Assembly (NCBI RefSeq): GCF_003054175.1
Contig: NZ_QBKN01000003.1
Span: forward strand, 165,598 to 229,597
DNA from: Allosediminivita pacifica
Lineage (GTDB): Bacteria; Pseudomonadota; Alphaproteobacteria; Rhodobacterales; Rhodobacteraceae
Length of the DNA stretch: 64,000 nt
Direction: 5' to 3'
Shown: in pieces, positions 18,307-26,586 of the stretch
How positions within the stretch are numbered: position 1 is the first letter of the stretch
Layout of the letters: each line of letters starts with the position of its first letter
Position numbers and translations under genes: made by a program
The notes under the pieces: generated by a model
The model's database searches: none
Told to the model about the DNA's origin: nothing
The model's input: only the letters and a program-made list of their open reading frames with translations

Positions 18307-20244
18307 TCAGGGGGTTGAGCCTGCGCACCAGCGCAGCCATTGGATCGCGGAGCGCGCCGGCCCGATGGGCCGCATGGCGGTCAACCGGTTGGCGCCGATG
18401 TCGTCGACCGAGCGCAGCGCCGCGTATTGCAGCCCGAGAAAGCTGTCGACGGCAAGGTATGGGCCTCCGGCGGTCACCTGGCCCGCGGCGTAGACACGGC
18501 CGCTGCCGTTGCGCAGCCCCTCGATTTCGAAGGCATTGCTGACCTCCAATCCCGTGCGCGGCCCCGGCTGCCACGTCCCGTCGCGCTCGCGCCAGGCGTG
18601 GTTCTGCGGCAGCTCGTAGGTGTTGAGCAGGTCGGCCAGGAACAGCGACCGCGACAGGTCCGCGACCAGCCCGGTGCAGTCGACAAGGTAGTCGGCCTCG
18701 AAGCTCTGGTCGAACCCGTCGGGTGTCTTGATGTCGATGCCGAGCTTCTCGCCCCGGACCGCGATGTGCTTCACCGATCCGAAGATCGCCCGGTACCAGC
18801 CTTCTTCGCCGCCCCGCTCGCCGATGGCGATCCAGTCCGAGCGTTCCGCGGTGGTCGTTCCGCCAAGCTGGCTGAGGATCCTACCGCGTTCCTCTGCGTC
18901 CGCGTTCTCGTATTTCAGCCGCACGTCGCCCCCCCACGAGGCCTTGGGCCAGTTGAAGGGCTGCAGTTCCACGTGCCCGCGCACCGGCCGCCGCGCCCAG
19001 CCGTATTTCGCGCCCTGCTGGCCACGGATGGGGCTGCGGATTGAATGCAGGATGACGATGTTGGGATTTCGGGCGCGCGCCTCGCTGAGGCGCTGCAGGA
19101 TGCGGCTCGCCACGATCCCGCGCCCGCGCACCATGATGTTTACCGGCTCGGTCGAACTCTCGATCTTCTGGTAGATGTGTTCGTGCGGCTCGTAGGCATT
19201 GGCCACCAGCGATCGCATTTCCGGGTGCCGGCCTAGGAAATCCTGGAAATCGTCGACGAAGCGCGTCGCCGGGTAGCCGGTCGAAACATGCACGATCTTC
19301 GCGAGCGTGACCTGATTGCGCTGCTCTTCGGGCACGACATCGCGGCTCGCGCGCCAATAGATGGCGTAGCGCCCGTCCGAGGTCTTGCGCAGCGCCTGAA
19401 CCAGCCCTTTGCGGAACATCCGGCTCCAGTTGATGCGCTTCATCTCGCGATCGAAGCTGCGAAAGACCCGGCCCGCGCGAGGCGTGTAGCTCTCGGCCAG
19501 CGTGGGTTCGCCGAAGACCTGGAAGGCATAGCGCGGATTTCCGGTCGTCACGCTCTCGCGCAGTGCATAGCCCGGAAAACCCCAGATATTGTCGGGTGTG
19601 GAGGCCGAATTCGACCGCAGCCTTTCATGATCGGGGATCTGGCTGTTGGCGCAGTAGCGCGCATAGGTGGCGTAGGGGATGTCCTCGGGGCCGATGGCGA
19701 CGATGTCGTCCTCGTGAACGCCATAGCAGCGCAGGTGGTCGATCCAGACGAAAGACCCGATGCCCGCCCCGATGGCACAATAGGCGATCTCCGAGACAGG
19801 GCGCCCGCCGGTATGCACCTCCGACACGTCAACCGTTCCGCGCGCGGGGATGTCCGGCGGCAGCCCGTTGTTCTCGGGGGTGGCAGGCGTGATGTAGCGC
19901 GATTGCGGCCCGACCGGCGCGGTCTGCGCCTCGACCTCCTCGTAGCGCACCGTGACGGAGGTGTCCGCGGCACTGATGCGCTGCCCGGTCGTGATGCGCG
20001 CACTGCCGAGCCCAACGCCGGCAAGCTGCGTCCCGTTGGTACTGCCGAGATCCGTGACAGTCAGGCCCTGCGCGTCGGCGACAAGCTCGAAATGCCGGCG
20101 CGACACCCCCTGGCCCGGCAGGGTGACACCGCCCGGGCCGGGATCGCGCCCGAAAATCAGGCTGTCACCGTGGGCTAGCTCGCGCGTTTCGGACAGGGTG
20201 CTGCCCGAACCGCCGTCGCTTGCCTCTATCGTGACCCGGAACAT
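18307..20244 (-). CDS. FHA domain-flavoprotein fusion
   Basis: 645 residues from ATG 20244, which overlaps the preceding stop by one base (TGATG). Residues 25-105 are a canonical FHA domain: GRD at 32-34, SRRH at 48-51 and STNG at 68-71, all phosphothreonine-reader residues. After a linker, AIGAGIGSF at 158-165 is a dinucleotide-binding loop, and the C-terminal half has YLVDCTGLVADLS and AGQVTAGGPYLAVDSFLGLQYAAL, typical of FAD/NAD(P)-binding monooxygenase- or ornithine hydroxylase-like folds. So it probably couples a redox enzyme to binding of a phosphorylated partner. Which substrate is oxidised is unknown. I do not know another description of this combination. Confidence 0.85.
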   Translation of the reverse strand: MFRVTIEASDGGSGSTLSETRELAHGDSLIFGRDPGPGGVTLPGQGVSRRHFELVADAQGLTVTDLGSTNGTQLAGVGLGSARITTGQRISAADTSVTVRYEEVEAQTAPVGPQSRYITPATPENNGLPPDIPARGTVDVSEVHTGGRPVSEIAYCAIGAGIGSFVWIDHLRCYGVHEDDIVAIGPEDIPYATYARYCANSQIPDHERLRSNSASTPDNIWGFPGYALRESVTTGNPRYAFQVFGEPTLAESYTPRAGRVFRSFDREMKRINWSRMFRKGLVQALRKTSDGRYAIYWRASRDVVPEEQRNQVTLAKIVHVSTGYPATRFVDDFQDFLGRHPEMRSLVANAYEPHEHIYQKIESSTEPVNIMVRGRGIVASRILQRLSEARARNPNIVILHSIRSPIRGQQGAKYGWARRPVRGHVELQPFNWPKASWGGDVRLKYENADAEERGRILSQLGGTTTAERSDWIAIGERGGEEGWYRAIFGSVKHIAVRGEKLGIDIKTPDGFDQSFEADYLVDCTGLVADLSRSLFLADLLNTYELPQNHAWRERDGTWQPGPRTGLEVSNAFEIEGLRNGSGRVYAAGQVTAGGPYLAVDSFLGLQYAALRSVDDIGANRLTAMRPIGPARSAIQWLRWCAGSTP

Positions 20245-21185
20245 CAGGCGCGACCCTCTGTAGAGCTCGGGTCGACGAGGAACCGCGTTTCGGCGTTGAT
20301 CAGCCGCGTCCCGCAATGCGCGCAGTTGTCGGACCGCGCGTAGCCGTTCGACATGTTGCAGTTCTGGCAGACGAGCACCGTCTGACCCGCCTCGGTGGCG
20401 CGGAAGACCGCGCCGCCGATCTCGATCGTGTCGAGATTGCCCAACGGCCGTGGTGTCGTGCCCAGAGCCCCGCGGTTGACCCTCACCCGGGTTGCCTCGC
20501 CTTCGGGACGGGCCAGCACCAGCACGCCGTCCTCGGTCGCACCGATGACGCCCGCCAGCGTCCGCCCCTCGCGCTGGGGCAGTGCCAACAGGTCCTCGAC
20601 CAGTGCCATCGGGTAAGTCTTGATGCTCAGCCCCGCCGGGCCGGTCGAAAACACCATGGCGGTGTGGCCGAGGTCGGTATCCCCGCCGCCATCCTGCGAC
20701 AGCGACAGAACAGATCCCCCGGCAAGATGGACGTGGCGCGGTTCGGGCGGGGGCGGCGGCGCGGGTGGTTCCTCGCGGGCGGGCGCTTCGGCCTCGGAAG
20801 CCTCATTCGCCGGTAGCGCGCCGACGACCACCTCCATCATGAGCCCGGGAATGCGCAGCCCGGTAGGCTGTCCCGACGGCAGGTCGAGCCCGTTCGACTT
20901 GTCGACCGGACGGCTGCGTCCGTCATGGTCCAGCCGCATCACCCCGTTGCGCGACGTGTCCTGCAGCCAGGCATCACCGCTTCCCGCGGCGAGAACCTTG
21001 CAGTGCGAACGCGAGACCTCGGGGCATGTCCACTTCAGGGCGTAGACGTCGCCCGAACCGGTGCTGATGCGGAGGTAGTCGGTATCCTCTTCGCGGCCAA
21101 TTTCGACCGGCAGCGTCAGCTCGAAATCCGAAAGCAGCGTCTCGCCCGTGGACTCGGCCTTTATCGTCAAATGTATGATTGCCAT
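20244..21185 (-). CDS. FHA domain protein with C-terminal zinc ribbon
   Basis: 313 residues. N-terminal FHA domain about 27-118 with GR at 30-31, SRSH at 58-61 and RNG at 79-81. A proline-rich linker follows (about 139-149), then a second beta-rich domain of about 120 residues (150-265) that I cannot name. The C-terminus has cysteines 273, 276, 288 and 291 in a CxxC-x11-CxxC zinc ribbon (CQNC, CAHC). No membrane segment; cytoplasmic. It follows the VWA gene by 55 bases and overlaps the FHA-flavoprotein start by one base. Confidence 0.85.
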   Translation of the reverse strand: MAIIHLTIKAESTGETLLSDFELTLPVEIGREEDTDYLRISTGSGDVYALKWTCPEVSRSHCKVLAAGSGDAWLQDTSRNGVMRLDHDGRSRPVDKSNGLDLPSGQPTGLRIPGLMMEVVVGALPANEASEAEAPAREEPPAPPPPPEPRHVHLAGGSVLSLSQDGGGDTDLGHTAMVFSTGPAGLSIKTYPMALVEDLLALPQREGRTLAGVIGATEDGVLVLARPEGEATRVRVNRGALGTTPRPLGNLDTIEIGGAVFRATEAGQTVLVCQNCNMSNGYARSDNCAHCGTRLINAETRFLVDPSSTEGRA

Positions 21186-21240
21186 GCCGGTATCCCGGGT
21201 AAAAAATGGTGTCTCAAATCATGTCGTCATGACTGCCGCG

Positions 21241-22917
21241 TCAGGTGTCGGCGGGCCATTCAATCTTGAACTCGGCCTCGCCGAGCGAAATGCGGTCGCC
21301 GGGATCGAATTCGGCGGCCTCTACCTTTTCGCCGTTGACGAAGACGCCGTTGGTCGACCCGAGGTCGGAAATCCGCATCAGCCCGTCCCGCCCGACGTTC
21401 AGCTGCGCGTGCACGCGACTGACCGAGGTGTCGTCGAAGATCACCGAGTTCTGTTCGCCCCGGCCCATCGTGATCTCTGGCTCGAAGATCGGCATCCGCT
21501 CGCCCGTCGCGCTCTTGATCAGCGTCGCATAGGGATGCTGCACCTGCCGTGTCTGCGCGGCGCCCTCGGCCACCCGTGTCACCCCGGCCATCTTGGTGAC
21601 CGTGTCGGCCTGTTGCGTCGGCGTGGCCTGATGTGTCGGGGTCGCAGGCTGGCGGGCCGATTGGGGCGCGACGGGTGCAAGCCGCGGCGCCGCAGCGGCG
21701 GGCTGCGGAGAGGGGATGCCACCCGAGGTTTCGCGCACCGGTCCGCTCCGGCGTCCCATGAGGGAAAGCAGGATGATCAGCAGCAGAAGAAGACCGCCCG
21801 CGACGGCGTACCACCACCAGGGCACGCTCAGCACCCAGCCAAGCACCCGGTCGACGATCCCGTCAGGCTCATCGACCTGACCGAAGATGGTTCCGCCGGT
21901 GGTCTGCGTCTCGCCGCCCGACTGTGCGTCGGCCGAAAGGCCGGTGATCGAGACAGGCAGTTCCACGGCAATCCGCTCGGTCGGCCCTTCGGCATAGGTC
22001 AGGACCAGCTCCAGCGGAAAGGCGATGTCCCCGTCGTCCAGCACATCCTCGGAAATTGCCAGCGTGCCGCCGCCGATCAGCAGGTCCTCGACCTCCTGGA
22101 TCGACGCCGTGTCGAAATCGCCCGTCCCCACGGGGCCGACGAAGGACGTCCCGCCGGTCTCGTTGGCCAGCCGTTCCAGCGACTGGGTCAACGGGCGTTC
22201 GCTGTTGGCCCTGATAGACCCGGCGCCCACGATCTGCACGCCTGCCTCGTTGGCCGCCTCGACAACCTCGGCCAGCGAAAAGGCCGAATCCTCAGCCTCG
22301 CCGTCCGAGAAGATCATGAGCACGCGGCGCTGGGCGGGGATCCTCTCCAGCTGCCGGATCGACTCGATGGCGGATTCGTAGAGAAAGGTGTTCAGCCCGT
22401 CCGCCGTGATGTCGCCGTTGTCGAGCGCCTGCAGCACCGCGGCCCGGTCGGCCGAGATGTCGGCGTCCATGCCCAGCGTCGCGTCGAAGCTGTTGACGCC
22501 GACAGCCACCGCCTCGGGCAGGCTGGCCACGAGATCGCGCGCGGCCTCGATATTCTGCTCGAGGATCGGCCTGCGGTTGCCAAGCTGCCCCGAGTTGCTG
22601 CCGACCGAGGTGTCGAACAGCAAAAGCAGCGCGGCGCCCGCGCCGGCCTGCTCGAAACTGCGGTAGGTGTGCTGGATCGGCCGGCCATTCGCGTCTGTCA
22701 GCAGGCTGGTGTCGAACCCGCTGCGCCCGGTGGCCCCGACCTGGCAGACCTGGCCTTCGACAAGCTGGAAGGTGCCTTCGCTGCAGACCGCCCTCGCGCC
22801 GCCGTCCTGCGCCTGTGCCGCCTGGCCGGCGAGAACAAGCGCAAGTGCCGGTATCAGGGCACGCCCGCGGGCCAGAATTGAAGTGAATACGGGAATGCGG
22901 GCGAATTTCGCGATCAT
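21241..22917 (-). CDS. VWA-transmembrane-FHA signalling protein
   Basis: 558 residues. Probable signal peptide to about residue 36 (AGQAAQA), a von Willebrand A domain about 95-285, a membrane segment at 366-387, a Pro/Ala/Gln-rich linker, and a cytoplasmic FHA domain about 465-555 with GRG at 485-487, SRVH at 500-503 and STNG at 521-524. The metal site is degenerate: D102-T-S-V-G where a standard MIDAS has DxSxS. The topology puts the VWA domain in the periplasm and the phosphopeptide reader in the cytoplasm. No strong ribosome site precedes the ATG. First gene of the operon leading to the TSUP permease. Confidence 0.88.
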   Translation of the reverse strand: MIAKFARIPVFTSILARGRALIPALALVLAGQAAQAQDGGARAVCSEGTFQLVEGQVCQVGATGRSGFDTSLLTDANGRPIQHTYRSFEQAGAGAALLLLFDTSVGSNSGQLGNRRPILEQNIEAARDLVASLPEAVAVGVNSFDATLGMDADISADRAAVLQALDNGDITADGLNTFLYESAIESIRQLERIPAQRRVLMIFSDGEAEDSAFSLAEVVEAANEAGVQIVGAGSIRANSERPLTQSLERLANETGGTSFVGPVGTGDFDTASIQEVEDLLIGGGTLAISEDVLDDGDIAFPLELVLTYAEGPTERIAVELPVSITGLSADAQSGGETQTTGGTIFGQVDEPDGIVDRVLGWVLSVPWWWYAVAGGLLLLLIILLSLMGRRSGPVRETSGGIPSPQPAAAAPRLAPVAPQSARQPATPTHQATPTQQADTVTKMAGVTRVAEGAAQTRQVQHPYATLIKSATGERMPIFEPEITMGRGEQNSVIFDDTSVSRVHAQLNVGRDGLMRISDLGSTNGVFVNGEKVEAAEFDPGDRISLGEAEFKIEWPADT

Positions 22918-22945
22918 GGCAATACAACTTTTGATAAAAATCTCT

Positions 22946-22960
22946 GTTAAGTAAGCTTAT
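22946..22960 (+). promoter_or_regulatory. Candidate shared site upstream of the VWA-FHA operon
   Basis: GTTAAGTAAGCTTAT on the plus strand, 28 bases upstream of the VWA-FHA ATG (gene on the minus strand). 13 of 15 bases match the site upstream of the kinase at nearly the same distance from the start codon but in the opposite orientation. On the gene strand a possible -35 (TTGACG, 22978-22973) lies just upstream; no good -10 was found. Confidence 0.35.
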
Positions 22961-23091
22961 CGACTTCCCTTGCGTCAAGTTTCTTGCGGTAGGTGCGGCG
23001 CGGCAAGTCAGGTATTCACGCCCTCAGGCCGGCCAGCTTGCGCCTTTAGCAGGACCACGCCCACGGCGGCGGGTCGAATCCCCGTGCCCGG

Positions 23092-24063
23092 CTATTCCCA
23101 GAATTTGATCCGGCGCGAGATCGACCGAAGCCGGGAGGGGCTCGTAGGCTCGGCGGCAGTCCCGATCGGTTCCGCCTCGGGAGTTTGCTGCGTGATCTCG
23201 CCGATCTCGGGCCGTGGCCGCGTCATGCTGCCGGTGATCGCCCCTGGCATCCCGGTCCCGCAGGGTCGCAGCACACAAATCGAGACGTTGTCCTGATGCG
23301 GATCGTCCAGCATCTGCAGCGCCTCGAGCAGCGCATTGCAGATCCGGGCGCTGGACGCGTTCAACGCCATCTCGGCCAAGATACACTCGATCCGCGACGC
23401 ATCGAGAAACTGCAACCCGTCGCTCGCCACGATCAATACGTCGTCCGGGCGCAGGTCGAAGCCCTCCGCGCTCAGGTCGATGCGGGCCACTTCCGTGCCC
23501 GACAGCACCGAGGTCAGCGCGTTGCGGTCCGGGTGATTGCGCCCGGCTTCGGCCGACAGTTCACCCTGCTGGACCATCCGGTCGATCACCGGCGCCATCG
23601 AATGGTCCTCGTTCAGCAACCTAAGCCGTCCCTCGCGCCAGAGGTAAAGCGGGCTGTCCCCCACCGATGTCCAGTAGAGCCGGGCGTCGCAGAGGATCGC
23701 GGTGATCAGCGTCGTGCCCATGCGCGCGGTCCCCGAAGCACCTCCGGCCTCGTCGGCCAGCGCGCGGTTCGCACGGCGCACCGCCGCCCTCAGGTGGGCC
23801 GCGATATTGGTCTCGAAGTCCTCACCCTCGTGGATCGCCTGGCCAAGGCTGCGTGACACGGTCTGGACCGCCAGCCCCGAGGCCACGTCACCGGCGGCAT
23901 GCCCGCCCATGCCATCTGCCAGAACCACGTAGCCGCGCGCACCGTCCTCGACGAAATCCTGCAGCAACGAGTCTTCCTGATAGGGGCGGGCCCCCTGCCA
24001 AAGAACACTGGCAACATCGAAACACATCTTGTGCGCCCCCATGGCGCTGCCGTCGCTTTGCAT
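23092..24063 (-). CDS. PP2C-family Ser/Thr protein phosphatase
   Basis: 323 residues; start ATG 24063 overlaps the FHA gene stop by one base (TGATG). PP2C metal-binding motifs are intact: VLADGMGGHAAG near 46-57, GTTLITA near 114, VGDSPLYLWR near 137-146, ASDGLQFL near 213 and a late Asp-Asn pair in PHQDNVSIC. It should remove phosphate from Ser/Thr of proteins phosphorylated by the nearby kinase. The last 70 residues form a non-catalytic tail ending RRIKFWE. No membrane segment; cytoplasmic. Confidence 0.93.
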   Translation of the reverse strand: MQSDGSAMGAHKMCFDVASVLWQGARPYQEDSLLQDFVEDGARGYVVLADGMGGHAAGDVASGLAVQTVSRSLGQAIHEGEDFETNIAAHLRAAVRRANRALADEAGGASGTARMGTTLITAILCDARLYWTSVGDSPLYLWREGRLRLLNEDHSMAPVIDRMVQQGELSAEAGRNHPDRNALTSVLSGTEVARIDLSAEGFDLRPDDVLIVASDGLQFLDASRIECILAEMALNASSARICNALLEALQMLDDPHQDNVSICVLRPCGTGMPGAITGSMTRPRPEIGEITQQTPEAEPIGTAAEPTSPSRLRSISRRIKFWE

Positions 24064-24605
24064 CAGTCGAGTTCGGCCCAGTCGAAGTCCGGTCCGCAGA
24101 AGGCGACGAAGCGCAGATGCGTCTCGCCGATCTCCAGCATGTCGCCGTGGTTGAGCTGCTGCGGCGTCATGACGGCGGTCTCGTTGAGACGGACAAGATT
24201 CCGCTGCCCGGCGTGGTTGAAGAAGAAGCTCCGCTCACGCGGCTCGTAGACAAGGATGGCATGCGCCTCGCGCGAGATGGCGCCATCGCCGAAATCGAGG
24301 CAGATCGCCCGTTCGGGATCGCGGCCGATGTCGTTCAGCCCCTCGTGGATCTCGACCGCCTTTCCCTGGCCGGGGCCTTTCATCACCACAAGCCAACCCG
24401 TGACGGGCAGGTCGGGGGCATCCGCCATGGGGGTGTCGTCGGTGGCGCCGGCCTCGGCTGCGGCCTTGGCGGCCTCCTCGCCAAGGCGTGTGCCGATGAT
24501 GCGCGTCTTCGGCGGGGCCGTCGCGGCGGGCTGCGCCGTGCCGCGGGACGCACCGCCCGTCCGGGAAATCAGTCGGGTATTCTTATCGCCGCGGTCATTC
24601 GGCAT
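24063..24605 (-). CDS. FHA domain protein, kinase-module adaptor
   Basis: 180 residues from ATG 24605, which follows GGAGAG at 6 bases; an upstream in-frame ATG is less well placed. The FHA domain covers about 70-170 with GRD at 94-96, SREAH at 111-115 and LNHGD at 151-155. The 65-residue N-terminal tail has two similar short segments, NTRLISRT (8-15) and KTRIIGTR (33-40), whose threonines could be kinase targets by analogy with small FHA regulators that are phosphorylated near the N-terminus; this is inference. It is directly coupled to the PP2C gene. Confidence 0.85.
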   Translation of the reverse strand: MPNDRGDKNTRLISRTGGASRGTAQPAATAPPKTRIIGTRLGEEAAKAAAEAGATDDTPMADAPDLPVTGWLVVMKGPGQGKAVEIHEGLNDIGRDPERAICLDFGDGAISREAHAILVYEPRERSFFFNHAGQRNLVRLNETAVMTPQQLNHGDMLEIGETHLRFVAFCGPDFDWAELD

Positions 24606-24671
24606 ATCACTCTCCATTATCTCATCGAAAAGATTGATTTGGTAAAAATTGGTAACGGAAGGATTGCCCGT

Positions 24672-24685
24672 TAACGTTGGGTCAG
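24672..24685 (+). promoter_or_regulatory. Candidate shared site upstream of the FHA-PP2C operon
   Basis: TAACGTTGGGTCAG on the plus strand, about 67 bases upstream of the FHA start. It matches 12 of 14 positions of the kinase-operon site. It is farther from the start codon than the other two and is the weakest of the three. Confidence 0.25.
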
Positions 24686-24779
24686 GCAACAAAAAGCGCG
24701 CGGGGCCCATCTTTTCTTGAGACGCACATGCACTCTGGCACAGCACCTGAAGACGCGCATCACCGTCTCAGGCAGAGGC

Positions 24780-25196
24780 TCAGCGCTCCAGCCGGGCCCG
24801 CGTCACGGGGCAGCGTTCGCCGCCGTAGAAGGTGGAAATCACCTGCGAAAACACTGGATCGGCGCCGGGCGCGGCCTCGAAAAGCGTCATGCAGGATCGC
24901 ACCTTGAGCGCGTCGACAGGCCCCAGGATCTCTTCGGCGCTGCTGTCGGAGTGTTTCAGCAGCGTGCGCGACGCCGTCACAAGACGCGCCCCCAGCACGG
25001 GGTGCGCAAGGTACTCCTCCGCCTCGCCCGCACCCGAAAGCCCGAAATGCCGTGCCCGCGGCGACCGGCCCAGCTCCTCGAGCTGGGGGAAGATCCACCA
25101 GATCCAGTGTGTGAGCTTCTGCCCGGTCTCCAGCTCGCGCAGGGCCACCGGCCAGCTTTCGTCCTGTGCGTCGAGAAATTCCTGAATCGTCGCCAT
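24780..25196 (-). CDS. DUF1810 family protein
   Basis: 138 residues, the usual length of this small soluble family. Recognisable segments are FLDAQDESWPVALRELETGQ, THWIWWIFPQ, ARHFGLSGAGEAEEYLAHPVLGARL (key part HPVLG) and CMTLFEA near the C-terminus. The function of DUF1810 is not established; members are calpastatin-like in old annotations without experimental support that I can cite. It lies alone, divergent from the oxidoreductase gene and upstream of the FHA-PP2C operon on the same strand. Confidence 0.85.
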   Translation of the reverse strand: MATIQEFLDAQDESWPVALRELETGQKLTHWIWWIFPQLEELGRSPRARHFGLSGAGEAEEYLAHPVLGARLVTASRTLLKHSDSSAEEILGPVDALKVRSCMTLFEAAPGADPVFSQVISTFYGGERCPVTRARLER

Positions 25197-25330
25197 GATG
25201 CCATCGTATCAGCCGGGGGCGTCGGACTGAACCCGGCGTGGCGGCAACACGCACGGTCCGTGTGCGTCTGCGCGCCTGTTGAAACGACCGCCGAGGGCCT
25301 ACCTGTGGAGCGAACCAACGGAGGCAGATC

Positions 25331-26356
25331 ATGGAACTGGGGCTTTACACATTCGGCGACATCGGCACGGACCCCGCCACCGGAACGATGGTCGATGCCC
25401 ACCAGCGCCTGAACAACCTCATGGAAGAAATCGAGATCGCCGATCAGGTCGGGCTCGACATCTTCGGGCTGGGCGAACACCACCGCCCGAACTACGCCAT
25501 CACCTCGCCGCCGGTCACCCTGGCGGGCGCGGCGCGCACCACCAAGAACATCCGCCTCAGCTCTGCGGTTTCGGTGCTCAGCTCCGACGACCCGATCCGC
25601 GTCTTCCAGCAGTATTCCACGCTGGACAACCTCACCAACGGGCGGGCCGAGCTCATGGTGGGCCGGGGATCGTTCATCGAGAGCTTCCCGCTGTTCGGAT
25701 ACCAGCTCGACGACTACAACGAGCTCTTCGACGAAAAGCTCGCCATGCTCATGCAGATCAACGAGCGTGAGGCGCTGGAGTGGCCGGGCACCAAGTTCAC
25801 CCCCAAGGTCGACGGGCTGGGCGTCTACCCGCGCCCCGTGCAGGGAAAGCTTCCGCTCTGGGTCGCCGTGGGCGGCACGCCGCAAAGCGCCGTTCGCGCG
25901 GGCATGAACGGGCTGCCCATGGCCATCGCCGTCATCGGGGGCCGCCCGCGCCAGTTCGCGCCGCTGGCCGACCTTTACCGCCGTGCCGCCGCGCACGAAG
26001 GCAACGAGGACAAGGCCCGCATTTCGCTCAACGTGCACGGCTTCGTGGGCGAGGACAGCCAGAAGGCAGCCGACCTCTTCTTCCCGGCGCAGAAGGCCGT
26101 CATGGACCAGATCGGCCGCGAACGCGGCTGGCCGCCGCAAAGTCGCGCGCAATACGACGCCTCGATCTCGCCCGAGGGGGCCATGTTCGTGGGTAGCCCC
26201 GCGCAGCTCGTGGACAAGATCCTGAGCCTGAAAGAGGACATCGGCTTCGACCGCGTGACCATCCAGATGGCCATCGGGATCATCGAGCACCGTGAAATGC
26301 TCAAAGCCATCGAGGTGCTGGGCACACAGGTCGCGCCGGAACTGCGCAAGGCTTGA
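25331..26356 (+). CDS. Luciferase-like (LLM class) flavin-dependent oxidoreductase
   Basis: 341 residues; ATG 25331 follows GGAGGCAGATC. The N-terminus MELGLYTFGD and the blocks GLGEHHRP (46-53), ISSAVSVLSS-like LSSAVSVLSSDDP and AELMVGRGSF are standard for bacterial luciferase-like monooxygenases that use FMNH2 or F420. The later LWVAVGGTPQSAVRAG is the flavin phosphate-binding region. Substrate unknown. Monocistronic; followed by a 144-bp repeat element before the convergent argG. Confidence 0.9.
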   Translation: MELGLYTFGDIGTDPATGTMVDAHQRLNNLMEEIEIADQVGLDIFGLGEHHRPNYAITSPPVTLAGAARTTKNIRLSSAVSVLSSDDPIRVFQQYSTLDNLTNGRAELMVGRGSFIESFPLFGYQLDDYNELFDEKLAMLMQINEREALEWPGTKFTPKVDGLGVYPRPVQGKLPLWVAVGGTPQSAVRAGMNGLPMAIAVIGGRPRQFAPLADLYRRAAAHEGNEDKARISLNVHGFVGEDSQKAADLFFPAQKAVMDQIGRERGWPPQSRAQYDASISPEGAMFVGSPAQLVDKILSLKEDIGFDRVTIQMAIGIIEHREMLKAIEVLGTQVAPELRKA

Positions 26357-26388
26357 ACGCGGACCGCCCGGGACAAGGGCCGCAGGCC

Positions 26389-26532
26389 CGCCGGGCGAGC
26401 GCCGGACCGTCCCCGCGGTCTGGCGCTTTTGTCATTGCAGGGCTGGGATCAGGGGTCGTTCGGGTTTGGCGGGCATAAAGTGCTGACCTCAGAGGTTGCA
26501 GCGCCATACCACGGTCCGGCGCGCGCCCGGCT
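26389..26532 (+). repeat. 144-bp MITE-like element, copy A
   Basis: Imperfect 22-bp terminal inverted repeats (26389-26410 and 26511-26532, 20 of 22 paired) bound a 100-bp core. The same 144-bp structure recurs at 63688-63831, with 78 of 100 core bases identical without gaps. Inside the left end, GCGCCGGACCG (26399-26409) pairs with CGGTCTGGCGC (26416-26426) and is followed by TTTT, so the left half can also act as a terminator for the upstream oxidoreductase gene. Homology to the second copy continues about 20 bases to the left. No coding potential. Confidence 0.8.
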
Positions 26533-26586
26533 CGTCTGAGGATCCGGGCCCTCCGTACTGAAACTCAGCCGAAGGGCCCTGCCGTC

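Noticed and set aside
23040..23100. A GCGGGTCGAATCCCCGT segment that looks like a tRNA T-arm
   Set aside because: The loop is offset (GTCGAAT/TCGAATC rather than TTCGAAT) and I could find neither an anticodon arm nor a 5' acceptor strand pairing with GCCCGGC at the right distance, so no tRNA is called.
11658..24605. Type VI secretion gene cluster
   Set aside because: Kinase, phosphatase and FHA genes suggest it, but no tube/sheath, baseplate, ClpV or VgrG-like gene is present.
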